A stretch of 64,000 nt of DNA from Nocardioides sp. B-3 (GCF_024703895.1 NZ_CP087968.1:682001-746000), one strand, 5' to 3'. Numbered from the stretch's first letter, positions 29,728 through 41,618 are shown. Program-made: numbers and translations. Notes: generated by a model not told the origin, from the sequence alone.

Positions 29728-30108
29728 CCCGGGTATCAGCCTCATACCGAACGGCACGATCAGCCGCTGCGTCCGCCAACGCAAGACCTCCTGATCCACG
29801 AGAACCATCCGCGCATGTCGACTACGGACGGATCACATCCGGGGCAGGCCTCGGTTACCACAGGCTCACGTTTCCGATGGTCCGCATTCACCCTTTCGAT
29901 CCACGCTCGACTCATCGCGATCTCCCGCCCAATCGACGAACATCGTTGACTCTCATCGGTCCCGAAGATCCCATCTCGCTTCTCGCCTTCGCGTTCCAAT
30001 CCGACCTTCTTTCTGGGCGGCACGCATGCTACGAAGGTCGTAGATGGGTCGCCCGGCGTCGGGTGGCCCGACAGTCATTTTCGGGCGACTTGTTGGACGT
30101 GATTGGTC
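29728..30108. other. Spacer between ABC exporter and relaxase, no supported gene
   Basis: This 381-bp stretch has no open frame with convincing protein character. Its right end carries two consecutive inverted repeats, described as a candidate oriT. Confidence 0.5.
30002..30089. other. Candidate oriT: two consecutive inverted repeats before the relaxase gene
   Basis: First, CGACCTTC (30002-30009) pairs with GAAGGTCG (30033-30040). Second, a nested structure: GTCGCCCG (30048-30055) pairs with CGGGCGAC (30082-30089) and encloses GTCGGG/CCCGAC. Inverted repeats directly upstream of a relaxase gene are usual at origins of transfer; a nick site cannot be located by eye. Confidence 0.45.
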
Positions 30109-33100
30109 ATGCATGGAGGCGTGAAGGTCTACCGCGGAGCGGCCTCTGCAGCGCGAGCCTACGTCGAGGCCGACCGGTCCCGGGTCGATGACTACTACCT
30201 CGCCGAGGGCGTCGGACTGGCCCGCCGGGTCGGCGCCTCGCCCGGCGAGGGAGTGCGTGATCTCGGGACGTTGGATGGCGACGGGTACGAGCAGTGGGTG
30301 GCCGGCCACGACCCCGAGACCGGGCAGGCCCGGGGACGGCTCCTGCAAGGACAGCAACGCCGTGCGGTTCGTCGAGATCACCGTCAACGGCCCGAAGACA
30401 CGGTCACTCGCAGCGGCACTGAACCCGGAGGTCGCGGCGGCGTACGACGCCGCGCAGGACCGGGCCGCCGAACAGATCATCGGCTGGGTCGCCGAACACG
30501 CCACCACCCGGGTCGGACCCCGCGGTCGGCAAGTGCAGGTGCCGGTCGAGCGGATCGAGGCGGCGGTGGTGCGCCACTACACGTCCCGGGCCGGGGACCC
30601 CCACCGCCACCTGCACCTGCAGGTCAACGCCCGGGTGTTCGCCATGGGGCAGTGGCGGGGCCTGCACACGGTCGGGTTCCGTGACTCCATCGAGGCGCTG
30701 AACGGCATCGGGCACGCCGCGGTGATGTGCGACCCGGAGTTCCGCGCCGCACTCGCCGCGGCCGGGTTCACGCTCGAGCCGGACACCGGGGAGGTCGCCG
30801 AGCTGGCGCCCTTCGTGGGTGCGTTCAGTGAGCGGGCCGCGCAGATCGGCCGCAACATCGACCGGTACGAGGCCGAATGGCGCACCGCCAACCCCGGCCG
30901 GAACCCGGCCCGGCGGTGCGCCGGTCGTGGGACCGACGGGCGTGGAAGGACGCGCGCCCCGACAAGATCGCGCCCCGGGATGGTGCCGAACTCGTGGCGG
31001 CCCGGAACCAGCAGCTTCGCGACCTCGGCTACCGCGACCCCACCGCCCAGCCGGGCCTGCCGATGGTGGTCGGCGCACCCCGGGTCGGTGCGTTCGACCG
31101 CGAGGCCGCGGTGGAAACCATCTCGGTCCGGCTCGGCGCCCGACGGTCGGCGTGGAATGCCGCCGACGTCCGCGGTCAGGCCGAGAAGGCGGTCGCCGCG
31201 GCCGGGTTCGTCGTCGACCCGGCCGTGCGCACCGAGCTGGCCGAGGACCTCACCGTCCGCGCGGTCGCGGCGTGCGTGTCGCTGTTGCACCAGCCGGGTG
31301 TTCCCGTGCACGTCCGAGCCCTGACCTCACCGCATGTGCTGCGGACCGAGGCCGACATCGTGACCCGGCTCGCGGGCCGTGCCAGCGTCCCCCCGGGATC
31401 GGCGATGGTGTTCCCCGAGGCGGGGACTGGGCTCGACGAGCTCCAACGCACCGCCGTCACGACGCTCGCAAGCGACGCGGAGCTGGTGGTCATCGAGGGT
31501 GCGGCCGGTGCGGGCAAGACCACCACCCTCGCCGCCACCCGGGACGTACTGGGTGAGCGGGGCCGGCGGATGCTGGTGGTGACCCCGACGTTGAAGGCGG
31601 CCCGGGTCGCGGCCCGTGAGGTCGGCACCGCGGGCTCGGTGGCGTGGCTGGTGCACCAGCACGGCTTCCGGTGGGACGCCGACGGCCGCTGGACCCGAGT
31701 TGCCGCCGATCCGGCGCCCGGGGCGGTGTTGGGTCGTGGTGACCTGCTGCTGGTCGACGAGGCCGGGATGCTCGACCGGGACACCGCCCGTGCACTCCTC
31801 ACCGTGGCCGACGAGATGGGTGCGCGGGTCGCGCTGGTCGGGGATCGGCACCAGCTCCCCGCGACCGGCCGCGGCGGGGTCCTCGACCTCGCCACGCGGT
31901 GGGTCTCGCCCGAGGCGCACGTGGACCTCGACGTCGCGCACCGGTTCGCCGACCCCGAGTACGCCGCCATCAGCCTCGCGCTGCGCACCGGCTCCCCCAT
32001 GTACACCCCGCCCGGCCCGGACGCGGGTGAGCGGACTGGTGAGCCGGATGGTGAGCGGGGCGGTGAGGTATGGGACGCGTTGTGGCGCCGGGGCCAGATC
32101 CGGATCTACCCCAGCGAAGCCGAACGCACCCGGGCGTTCGCGCGGCTCGCCGCCGACGCCATCCACAGCCGCCACGGTGGCCGGGACGGGATGCGGATGA
32201 TGGCCGACACGCGCGAGCAGGCAGCCGTGTTGAACGGATTCATCCGCGACCGGCTGGTTGCCGCCGGGCACGTCGATGACAGCCGCGCGGTCGCCACCAA
32301 CGCCGGTGAACGGCTCGGGGTCGGGGACCGGGTTGCGACCCGGCGCAACGACCGCGACCTCGGCGTGAGCAACCGCGACACTCGGACGATCACCGACATC
32401 GGCGCCGACGGCAGCCTCACGCTGCGCGGCCGACGCGCCTCCGATCTGCGCACCCTCCCGGCCGGCTACGCGCGCAAGTACGTCGAGCTGGCCTACGCGA
32501 CAACCGTGTACGGCGCCCGGGGCGAGACCACCAGCACCGGCCACCTCATGCTGGGCGAGCACACCTCGGCCGCCTCGGCCTACGTCGCGATGACCCGCGG
32601 CCGCGACGACAACATCACGCACCCGGTCGCCGAAGATGAAGAGGATGCCCGCCGGCAGTGGGAGCAGGTGTTCGCCCGGGACCGGGCCGACCTCGGCCCC
32701 GCAGCCGCCGCCCAGCAGGCCGCCGAGGACATCGAGCGCTACGGCACCCAGCCACCCACCCGGCGCCTCGAGGAGGTCCTCGCCGACCTGTGGACTGCTC
32801 CGGACCCGGGAAGCCGACCTGCAGGAGCGACACCAACACTCGGTCGACCAACGCGACGCACTCCAGCAGGTCGCCGCGATCCACGCGCGCTACACGCCCG
32901 ACCGAGACCGCCTGAGCGGCGAAGAGGTCAACGCCAGACGAAGCTGGCTCGACGCACGCCAGCAGGTCACCGACCTCGACGCCGCACTCAACGCCGAGAC
33001 CACGGATCTCCAAGAGCGGGTCTGGGGCGCCCGGCACCGGGAACTGGCACAGGCGCGGAGAACCGCGGACGTCGTCCGTGACGGCGCTGGGCGGCTGGGC

Positions 33101-33901
33101 CAGCACCGGCGACAGGTCCGCGAGGCCAGTAACGAGCTGACCGCGTTCGCCCAACGCTGGCACCCCGCCCTCCCCGACCCGGCGACCAACCCGGGGGAGA
33201 TCGCAGAGCAGGTGACGTGGCTGCACGGACGCCGCGTCGACGACCCGATCAACGCCTACATCGCTCGCACGGTCGCCGACGCCCACCCAGACGCCGACCA
33301 GATCCGCAAGGCCGAACGCCACGCCTACACGGCGTACAACCGCGCCGAACAAGCACGCACCCGGCTCGACGAGATCATCTACGCCGAGCTGCGCCCGTAC
33401 GGGCAGACAGCGCACACGCGCGACACGACCGGCCGCCTCGACGTCGTAGCGGACGAACTGGCAGGGGTCGAACGCGACCTGCGCGCCGCCAGCGCACGCG
33501 TCCGGGCGCTCGCGAGTGAACCGAGCATCCGCACGCTTCCGGACGAAGGACTCGACGGCGAACACGACCGATGGACCGCCGACCGCCTCGCCCGACGGCA
33601 AGCGGCCACCCAGGGAAGCCAACGACCGCAGACAGCGCCAACACGAGAAGCGACGGCGGATCGACCCGCCTCCTCCGAGCCGGAGCACTCCCGACCACGG
33701 GCGGGGCATCGGCCGCTAAAACTTCCTCACCAACCATCGCCCGCAAGCGATGTCCGATCCGGTCCGCAAGTAGTTGCCTTTCACGTCATGGACAACCGCA
33801 CAGCCGGCGCAGCTTGGTGGGCGCCGGTGATCGCTCCGGGAGCCCCGGCGCACCTAGGAGAACAACAGACGCTGTCCATTCGCCACCGCTGCCTCGCTTG
33901 A
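30109..33901 (+). CDS. MobF-family relaxase-helicase (TrwC/TraA type)
   Basis: About 1260 residues. The relaxase domain begins MHGGVKVYRGAASAARAYVE with candidate nicking tyrosines in VDDYYLAEG and the three-histidine motif DPHRHLHLQVN. The RecD-like helicase has Walker A EGAAGAGKTTT, Walker B LLLVDEAGML, ALVGDRHQLPATGRGG and the late VAMTRGR motif. A charged helical C-terminal region of about 350 residues follows. Such proteins nick oriT, stay bound to the 5' end and unwind the strand during conjugation. Frame breaks are near 30340, 30910 and 32810. No coupling protein or T4SS gene is nearby. Confidence 0.87.
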
Positions 33902-33932
33902 AGGTTCGCCCACAAGCAGCAAGGAGAAGCAC

Positions 33933-34193
33933 ATGAGCACCGCGCCACACCGCGACGACGACAACAACGAAGACCGGAACCACGGCGACGATGAGAGGGC
34001 CCGCAGCGAGAACGCCGCCGCCCAGCTGCGGGTGCCGGTTGCCACGATGCGGTCAGGCGCGGTTTCCGTTCTGCTGCCAACGGCAGCCAGTCAGGCGGGG
34101 TGCCATTCACGGACTACCGGCCAACAACCTCACAGCCGTCCGGAATCGGGCTCTGACAAGCCGGTCCAGCCCACGAGTGGGGGAACCTGTTGA
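33933..34193 (+). CDS. Small hydrophilic protein of unknown function
   Basis: About 86 residues, beginning MSTAPHRDDDNNEDRNHGDD, very acidic at first and basic later. ATG 33933 has a good AAGGAG site, which is the main support. The C-terminal half looks less protein-like, so a frame break is possible, and the central LRVPVATMRSGAV hints at a helix-turn-helix. It lies 31 bp after the relaxase stop and could be cotranscribed with it. I recognise no family. Confidence 0.4.
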   Translation: MSTAPHRDDDNNEDRNHGDDERARSENAAAQLRVPVATMRSGAVSVLLPTAASQAGCHSRTTGQQPHSRPESGSDKPVQPTSGGTC

Positions 34194-34531
34194 CCTGCGC
34201 AAACGCAGGTCCCGGGCAGGTTCCCCCTCAGTTTCCCCCAGGTCCGGCGTACCTGAGGACCGATGCTGATCAACGCGTACAGGTCGTTCACGACGACACC
34301 CAGCGAGGAGCACGCGATGAAATTTTGAATTTCGCACGGGCCCCCTGCTGACCTGCGAAAACACCTCCTGACAGGGGCGCCCGTCCCGAGGACGGGCGGG
34401 CCAGACGGGCGCAAATTGGTGCCCCCGGGCGCGCACCATGGAAACCGAGCGCACCTGTCGATCGCAGACACCCACCCACCACGACCGGCGACGAATGTCG
34501 TCGTAGCCCATCCACAAGGAGGACGGACCCC
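34191..34531. other. Structured spacer before the excisionase-like gene
   Basis: The region holds the third copy of TGACCTGCGCAAACGCA at 34191-34207, here extended into a hairpin (ACCTGCG caaa CGCAGGT), and a competing set of GC stems at 34378-34413 (GCCCGTCC with GGACGGGC; GCGCCCGTC with GACGGGCGC). I see no gene. It may serve as a regulatory leader or further integrase or excisionase site. Confidence 0.45.
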
Positions 34532-34763
34532 ATGACCGCACAACCCACCATCTCGAACCCACGCCGCTACCCCGGCGACGACATGCTCACCCTCCAGGAA
34601 GCCTGCGCCTTCCTCCGCGTCCCCGAAGGCACCCTGCGCTACTGGCGCCACCTCGGCTGCAGGACCACGCAGCTTCAAGGTCGGACGCCACGTCCGCTAC
34701 TGGCGAACCGATCTCGTCCTCTGGCTCACCGAACAGAGCAACCGTCCACAGGATCGCCACTGA
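34532..34763 (+). CDS. Excisionase-like MerR/HTH_17 protein
   Basis: A protein of about 76 residues with a single helix-turn-helix, DMLTLQEACAFLRVPEGTLR then YWRHLGC, and after the break SFKVGRHVRYWRTDLVLWL, which is the normal HTH_17/excisionase layout (helix-turn-helix plus the wing RxVRYxxxDLxxWL). The frame breaks near 34660. The start ATG 34532 follows AGGAGG. It is 37 bp upstream of the integrase gene and is probably its partner for excision. Confidence 0.8.
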
Positions 34764-34800
34764 CATGTCGAGTTGTCGGCGCATCGATGGAGGATGAAAC

Positions 34801-35959
34801 ATGGCCAGCATCAGCAAGCGCACCATGACGCGCCTCGTCATGGACAAGGCGACCGGTCAAAAGAAGACGGTCACGATCGAGCGGTACCGCGCCCGCTACC
34901 GAGACGAGTTGGGCAAGGAACACGCCCGGCACTTCATCAAGAAGGCCCGGGCGCAACGGTGGCTCGACCGGGTCACGGCCTCGGTCGTCACCGGCACCTA
35001 CGCCGATCCCAAGGCTGGCCGCGTCACGTTCGCCGCGTTCTTCGGCGAGTGGTCGGCACGCCGTGTCTGGGCACCGGGGACGGTGCTCGCCATGTCCCCG
35101 GCGGCGAGATCGGCGCCGTTCGGCGGCAAGCCGATGAAGCTGATCCGTCGCTCTGAGGTGGAGGCGTGGATCAAGAGTATGGATGAGGCTGGGCTGGCAC
35201 CGGGAACGATCAAGACCCGATACGTCAACGTCCGGTCGGTTTTCCGCGCGGCCCTCAAGGACAAGGTCATCGGGTCCGATCCGACCGACGGCGTTCGACT
35301 CCCCCGGGGCCGTCGCGCCGACGCCGCGATGTCGATCCCGACACCCGAGGAGGTCGGCCAACTGCTCGCCGTCGCGGATGACCGGTTCCAGCCCTTCGTC
35401 GCGCTCTGCGCGTTCGCCGGCCTCCGACTCGGGGAGGCGGCAGCGGTCCAGATGGGCGACCTGAACTTCCTCCGCAAGACACTCAGCGTCGGGCGCCGGG
35501 TGCAGCGCGTCAACGGCGGAACGATCGATGTACGCGCGCCGAAGTACGGATCCGAACGAGTCGTCTACCTCGCCGACAGCCCTGGTCGACCTGCTCGCGC
35601 GACACCTCGCCACGTTCGGCACCAATGGTGAGAGCCAGTGGCTTTTCGTCGGCGATAGTGAAGACCCGCCGCATCAGAACACCGTCGGCTACTGGTGGCG
35701 CAAGACGTTGCGCGACGCCGGCCTATCCGGCATCAAGCTCCACGACCTGCGGCACTTCTACGCCTCCGGCCTGATTGCCGCGGGGTGCGACGTGGTGACC
35801 GTCCAGCGCTCTCTTGGGCACACGAAGGCGACCACGACCCTCAACACCTACGCGCATCTCTGGCCGACCGCCGAGGACCGCACCCGCAACGCGGCCGAGT
35901 CGATCATGGCGGCCTCGATCGGCGGCCTACTTACGGAAAAGTCTCCGGCAGCAGAGTGA
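34801..35959 (+). CDS. Tyrosine recombinase/integrase
   Basis: This integrase of about 386 residues has an N-terminal arm-binding part (TIERYRARYRDELGKEHARH), a SAM-like core-binding domain (about 75-180) and a catalytic domain with Arg in FAGLRLGEAAAV, His-x-x-Arg in LHDLRHFYASG, the later His in SLGHTKATTTL and the nucleophile Tyr in NTYAHLW. One frame break is near 35582. It lies about 0.8 kb from the right end and most likely recombines the 19-bp site in ychF. Its 3' end overlaps the convergent PIN gene by 29 bp. Confidence 0.9.
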
Positions 35960-36362
35960 AATGGCCGCCGTCCGTCGGCGTGATCGACGGGAAGTGCCGA
36001 CGGTCGAGCGTCGCAATCTCGCGCGCCCCCGGGCGCTCGGCAATCGCCACGACAGAGGCGTCGGTGCCGCCCAGCGGGAACGACGAGAACTGACGGACCA
36101 GCCCAGCCATCCGCTCGACGTCCTCCGGCGTCAGGTCGACGAGTTGGAACGTGCCGTCAACCACAGAGTCGAGGAAGGCCGCTTCGAGATCAGGTCCACC
36201 GTGCTCGTTGAGCCAGTAGCAGACCTCTGCCGGGACGGTCGGTGGCAACAGCAGCGTCTCCCCTGCCATGTGCAGGTCGCGGAAGAGGTTGTTTGCCGCG
36301 AAGTGCCACTCGTCCCGATGGTTCGAGAGGGCCACGATCGGCCCGGTGTCGCAGACGATCAC
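35931..36362 (-). CDS. PIN-domain toxin (VapC-like)
   Basis: This intact 143-residue PIN ribonuclease has the acidic residues of the family: Asp in VIVCDTGPIVAL, Glu in PAEVCYWL, Asp in GGTDASVVAIAE and Asp in EIATLDRRHF. PIN toxins usually cleave RNA, often tRNA or rRNA. The GTG start at 36362 overlaps the antitoxin stop by 1 bp (TAGTG). The 3' end overlaps the integrase gene on the opposite strand, so transcripts of the two may interfere. Confidence 0.85.
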   Translation of the reverse strand: MIVCDTGPIVALSNHRDEWHFAANNLFRDLHMAGETLLLPPTVPAEVCYWLNEHGGPDLEAAFLDSVVDGTFQLVDLTPEDVERMAGLVRQFSSFPLGGTDASVVAIAERPGAREIATLDRRHFPSITPTDGGHFTLLPETFP

Positions 36363-36583
36363 TACGCGCGTTCGCTGCCGAAGCCTCGCGACAGCACCGC
36401 GTCGAGGTACTCGGGTGACGACCCAGTGACGGGTCCGTCCTTGAGCATGCCGACGAACTTGGGGGGCCAGGTGCTCTGCGGCTTCCTCGTGGTCAGTCGG
36501 CGGACATCCGCCAGCACGACCTCGACCTGATCGTCAGGCAAGCCCTCGATCAGGTGGATGAGCTCGTCGCGGTTCGCGGTCAT
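36362..36583 (-). CDS. Antitoxin partner of the PIN toxin
   Basis: A small protein of 73 residues, MTANRDELIHLIEGLPDDQV then VVLADVRRLTTRK, with a helical N-terminal part and a C-terminal tail (GPVTGSSPEYLDAVLSRGFG) suited to wrapping a toxin. Its place directly upstream of the PIN gene, with overlapping stop and start, is the main evidence. The family is not recognised beyond VapB/ParD-like size and layout. ATG 36583. Confidence 0.72.
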   Translation of the reverse strand: MTANRDELIHLIEGLPDDQVEVVLADVRRLTTRKPQSTWPPKFVGMLKDGPVTGSSPEYLDAVLSRGFGSERA

Positions 36584-36653
36584 GGGATCCAGTGTAGGCG
36601 ACCGGACCGACACACCGCCCGAGCACCGAGTCGAGTCAAGGGCCCCAGATTCT

Positions 36654-36709
36654 TGCGGACTCTGTGCGGACTTGGAAGGGTCATACCCCTTCTGACCTGC
36701 GCAAACGCA
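36654..36709. other. Right-end arm-type motifs of the element
   Basis: Two TGCGGACT motifs at 36654-36661 and 36665-36672 (11 bp apart, as at the left end) and TGACCTGCGCAAACGCA at 36693-36709, 5 bp from the att core. Their presence at both ends suggests integrase arm sites. Confidence 0.55.
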
Positions 36710-36714
36710 CCGAT

Positions 36715-37788
<1,074 letters not shown>

Positions 37789-37897
37789 GGGCCGGGAGTC
37801 TACGGGCGCCCGCGTGGCCCCAACGATTCGCCACCTCTTGGCCGGGCCTTGTTCAATCGTGGTGTCCCCCGACCCGGCCCCGACCTCCCAAGGACCC

Positions 37898-39498
37898 ATG
37901 CCCTCCCGGTTCGAAGAAGTGCTTGCGCTCCTCTTCTCCCTCTCCTCGACGGCGGCCGCCGTGCCCGCCCTCGAGGTGCCCGCCGTGCCCGTCACCAGCG
38001 CCACGGCCGTCACTGCCGCCAGCGCGGTCTTCACCGACGGCTTCGATGCGCCGTACGCCGAACGCTGGGCCCACGTCTCGTCGTCGACCCCCAGAGAAGG
38101 TGGGTCAGTCCACGGTCGACGGTCGCACGGTGGTCGAGCTCCGCCCCGAGGCACACCTCGAGTTCTCCTCCCCCGTCCCGTTCGAGCCGGGCACGACCTA
38201 CCGCGTCAGCGCCACCCTCAAGATGCCCAGCGAGACTGGAGTCCATCCGGCCTTCTGGCTGCGCACCCGCGACCTGCAACGGGCCGGCGAGATCGACATC
38301 GTCGAGAGCTGGGGCGACCGGGCGCAGTGCAGCCGGGTCCAGGTGGCCTACTACTGGCGCTACTCCCCGCCCATCGGCCGGGTCGAGTGCGCGGGCGACC
38401 GCTACCCGCAGGACATGGACGCGTGGCACGACTACGCCGTCGAGTTCACCTACCGGGGACCCGGGCAGGACCCCGCGGCCCCGGCGGCGTCACCGACGCG
38501 ATTCTTCGTCGACGGCGTCGAGACTCGGTCGACGCCGCACGCACCCGTCTCCGCCGAGTTCCTGCGCCTGCAGAACAAGCGCAACTGCCCCGACGAGGAG
38601 CAGCCCACCTGCGGCGAGACGTCGACCTCTCCTTCGATGTACGTCGATGACGTGACCGTCGAGGTCGTCGGGCGCGTGCCCACGGGCGCACCGGCCGACC
38701 TGATCGCCGTCCGCACGACCGGGACCGGCGCGGAGGCGCACGTGGTCAGCGCGGCATCCGGCTATGCGGCCTACTCCAACCAGACCCCGATGCCGGTGAC
38801 CGGACGCGGCTGGCGCTTCACGAGTGGCGACGTCAACGGCGACCGGGCCACCGACGTCTACGGCATCCGGATGGCCGGACGGAACACCGCACAGGTGCAG
38901 GTGATGGACGGCACCAACTTGCTGCAGTCGTCCCTCACGCACGCGACGATCGTCGACCGCCGAGGCGGCCTCGGTCGCACCCGGTTCCCGGCCGGTGACG
39001 TCGACGGCAATGGCCGTGACGATCTCTACCTCGTCTCGACCACGCCCAGCGGCCGCACCCACCTGACGGTGCTCGACGCAACCACGGGGTTCCAGACCAA
39101 GCTCGCCGATGTCGACCTGCCGGCCCCCGCGCTCCCCCGTGACCGGTGGCGGATCACCGTCGGCGACTACAACTTCGACGGTCGCGACGACCTCTATCTC
39201 GTCGACACCCGGGCGGGCACACAGACAGCCGTGCACGTGCTGGACGCCCGGACCGAGTTTATGTCGTGGCTGGCGCAGACCCACACCGCGGCTCCCGCCC
39301 CGGACACCTCCCCGGGTCGCCACGACGGCGGACGACAACGCGGACGGCCGGGCCGATCTCGTGCTCGTGGACCGGGACGCCGAGGGGGCGACCGAGACGC
39401 ACTCCCCGGACGCGGCGACCGGATTCACCACCTACGTCCGCGAGGCGCGCACCGCCCTGCCAGCGACGATCGACGGCACTTGGGCGATCACCGGCTGA
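37898..39498 (+). CDS. Secreted GH16-like carbohydrate-active protein with FG-GAP repeats
   Basis: About 533 residues. The signal peptide is LALLFSLSSTAAAVPA. A concanavalin-like domain (about 45-255) contains EIDIVESWGD, which fits the GH16 E-x-D-x-x-E catalytic motif, with GVHPAFWLRTRD before it. Three or more FG-GAP/VCBS repeats follow (SGDVNGDRATDVYG, AGDVDGNGRDDLYL, VGDYNFDGRDDLYL), Ca-binding blades as in integrin-type propellers. Frame breaks are near 38093 and 39320. It is probably exported and acts on or binds polysaccharide. Confidence 0.78.
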
Positions 39499-39531
39499 CC
39501 GGAGCCAACGGCCGACTCGTAGGCTCGCGCC

Positions 39532-40055
39532 ATGAGTGAGGCGACCGATTCCGTGGCCCTGCGAGAACCCGCCCACCGGGTGTCGCCGCGCGCCGTGACC
39601 TACTGGCGGGTGAGCGCCCTGCTCGGCGCGGTGATCGAGGTGGCGATCGTGGTCGGGGTGTACGTCTTCGGCGTACCCAGCGTCTTCGACGACCAGCCCC
39701 GGCCCCGGTGGACCACCGCGCTCCCGGTGGTCACGGTGGTGGGGACGCTGGCCCACCTCATCGTGATGCCGCCGCTGCGCTACCGGATCCACCGGTGGGA
39801 GATCACCCCGACGGCGATCCACACGCGCCGGCTGGCTGAGCATCGACAGCCGGGTCGCGCCACTGAGCCGGGTGCAGACCGTCGACTCCACCCGGGGGCG
39901 CGCTGATGCGCGTGTTCGGCCTCGCGTCGCTGACCGTCACGACGGCGTCGGCGGCCGGCCCGATCACCATCGACTGCCTCGACCGAGAGGTCGCCCGCCA
40001 GCTCGTGCACGAGCTCACCGAGATCACCGGCGCCAGCGAGGGCGACGCCACGTGA
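39532..40055 (+). CDS. PH-domain membrane protein, YdbS-like
   Basis: About 174 residues: two transmembrane helices (LLGAVIEVAIVVGVYVFGVP and TALPVVTVVGTLAHLIVMP) and one bacterial PH (bPH2) domain (RIHRWEITPTAIHTRRGWLS, then VAPLSRVQTVDSTRGALMRV). The frame breaks near 39836 and 39898. The TGA overlaps the GTG of the next gene. YdbS/YdbT-type pairs are conserved in many bacteria and are linked with membrane stress; the role is not settled. Confidence 0.8.
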
Positions 40056-41561
40056 TCACCCCCATGAGCGAGCAGCCGGTCACCCCCGAGGTCGAGTGGC
40101 AGCGGCTCTCGCCGCGCAACCTGCTGATCGACCCGGTCAAGGTGCTGGGCCAGTTCGCCTTCCCCGCAGCCGTCGCGCTCTTCGGCATCAGCTCGGGGGA
40201 TCGTGGCATGCCGTGGTGGGCGTTGCCCTTCGTCGTGCTCGGTGCCGTGGCCTTCGGTGCTCTCCCATGGCTCACCACCTTCTACCGGACCACCGACACC
40301 CAGTTCCAGATCCGCAGCGGGCTGCTGAACAAGAAGACCAAGACCGCCCCGCTCGACCGCGTCCGCAGCGTCGACCTCGAGGCCTCGCTCCTGCACAGGG
40401 TGGTCGGCCTGACCAAGGTCCAGATCGGCACCGGCGTCGACGACGACCGGATCACCCTCGACTCCCTCACTGCCGTCGACGCCGACGGGTTGCGGTCCTT
40501 CCTCCTGTCGAGGAGGGCCGCACCCGCCCCGGCGCCGACTGCCGAGGTTGGTACGGCGCCCGCCGCCGTACAGGCACAAGAGCCCGCCCGCGTGCTGGCC
40601 GAGATCGACTGGGCGTGGCTGCGGTTCGCCCCCTTCAGCCCGGCCCGGCTGGTCGTCCTCGCGGCGGCGGTCGGCGCGCTCTCGCAGTTCGGCGACCAGC
40701 TGCCGGTCGCAGACACCGCCGAGTCGGCGTGGAGCTGGGTGCACCAGTTCGCGCTGACGCTGGTCATCGCCGGGCTCTTCGCCGGCGGGCTGACCAGCTG
40801 GGTGCTGGTCGCGGTCACGGGCTACATCGTCCAGTGGTGGAACATGCGGCTGACCCGCGAGGCCGGGTCCCTGCACCTCACCGCTGGCCTCTTCACGACC
40901 CGCTCGATCACCGTCGAGGAGCAGCGCGTGCGCGGGGTGGAGCTGAAGGAGCCGGTGCTCCTGCGGCTGGTCGGGGGCGCCGAGCTGTCGACGCTGGCCA
41001 CCGGCGTCGGATCGGGCGGGGTGACCGCGATCCTGCCGCCGTGCCCCCGGTCCGTGGCCGGGTCGGTGGGCGCCGACGTGCTCGAGACGGACGCCCCGAT
41101 GACGGTGCGGCTGACCGCGCACGGTCCCGCGGCCCGCCGCCGATCCCGGATCCGCCAGCTGTGGGGCGCACTGTTCGTCACCGCCGTCTCGCTGGCCGCG
41201 TCCATCAGGTTCGACGCCGTTCCCGGGTGGGTCCCCGCGGTCGTCGCCGTGGTGTCGATCGCCTTCGCCGCGCTGGTCGGCGAGTCGGCGTACAGGCATC
41301 TGGGGCACGCCTCGACGAGCGATCACCTCGTGGTCGGCAGCGGCGACCTGACGCGCGTGCGCACCGTGCTCGAGCACGACGGCATCATCGGCTGGGTCGT
41401 GCGGCAGTCGCTGTTCCAGCGGAGGCTCGCCCCCGGCCACGCTGGTCGCGACGACGGCCGCCGGGGCCGAGAAGGTCGTCGCCCGCGACATCCCGCTGTC
41501 CGCAGCGATCCGTCTCGCCGACGCGTCGACGCCGGGCGTGCTCACACCCCGGCTCGTCTGA
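40052..41561 (+). CDS. PH-domain membrane protein, YdbT-like
   Basis: About 503 residues with multiple helices and repeated bPH2 domains: FYRTTDTQFQIRSGLLNKKT then APLDRVRSVDLEASLLHRVV in the first, TREAGSLHLTAGLFTTRSIT in the second, and a third near the C-terminus with VVGSGDLTRVRTVLEHDGII. GTG 40052 overlaps the upstream stop; ATG 40064 is an alternative. The frame breaks near 41433. With the preceding gene it forms the usual ydbS-ydbT pair. Confidence 0.82.
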
Positions 41562-41568
41562 GGACGCA

Positions 41569-41605
41569 CGAACGCCCCTCAGGCTCGGGACCAGAGGGGC
41601 GTTCG
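41569..41605. terminator. Bidirectional hairpin between convergent genes
   Basis: CGAACGCCCCTC (41569-41580) pairs perfectly with GAGGGGCGTTCG (41594-41605) around a 13-base loop, in the 57-bp gap between two converging genes. Confidence 0.75.
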
Positions 41606-41618
41606 CGGGTCTAGCGGA

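Noticed and set aside
29877..30191. 104-codon frame before the relaxase
   Set aside because: It overlaps the relaxase start and the inverted repeats; composition and start are not convincing.
34263..34328. 21-codon frame beginning MLINAYRSFTTTPSEE
   Set aside because: Too short, no ribosome site and no neighbour overlap; it may be chance or a remnant.
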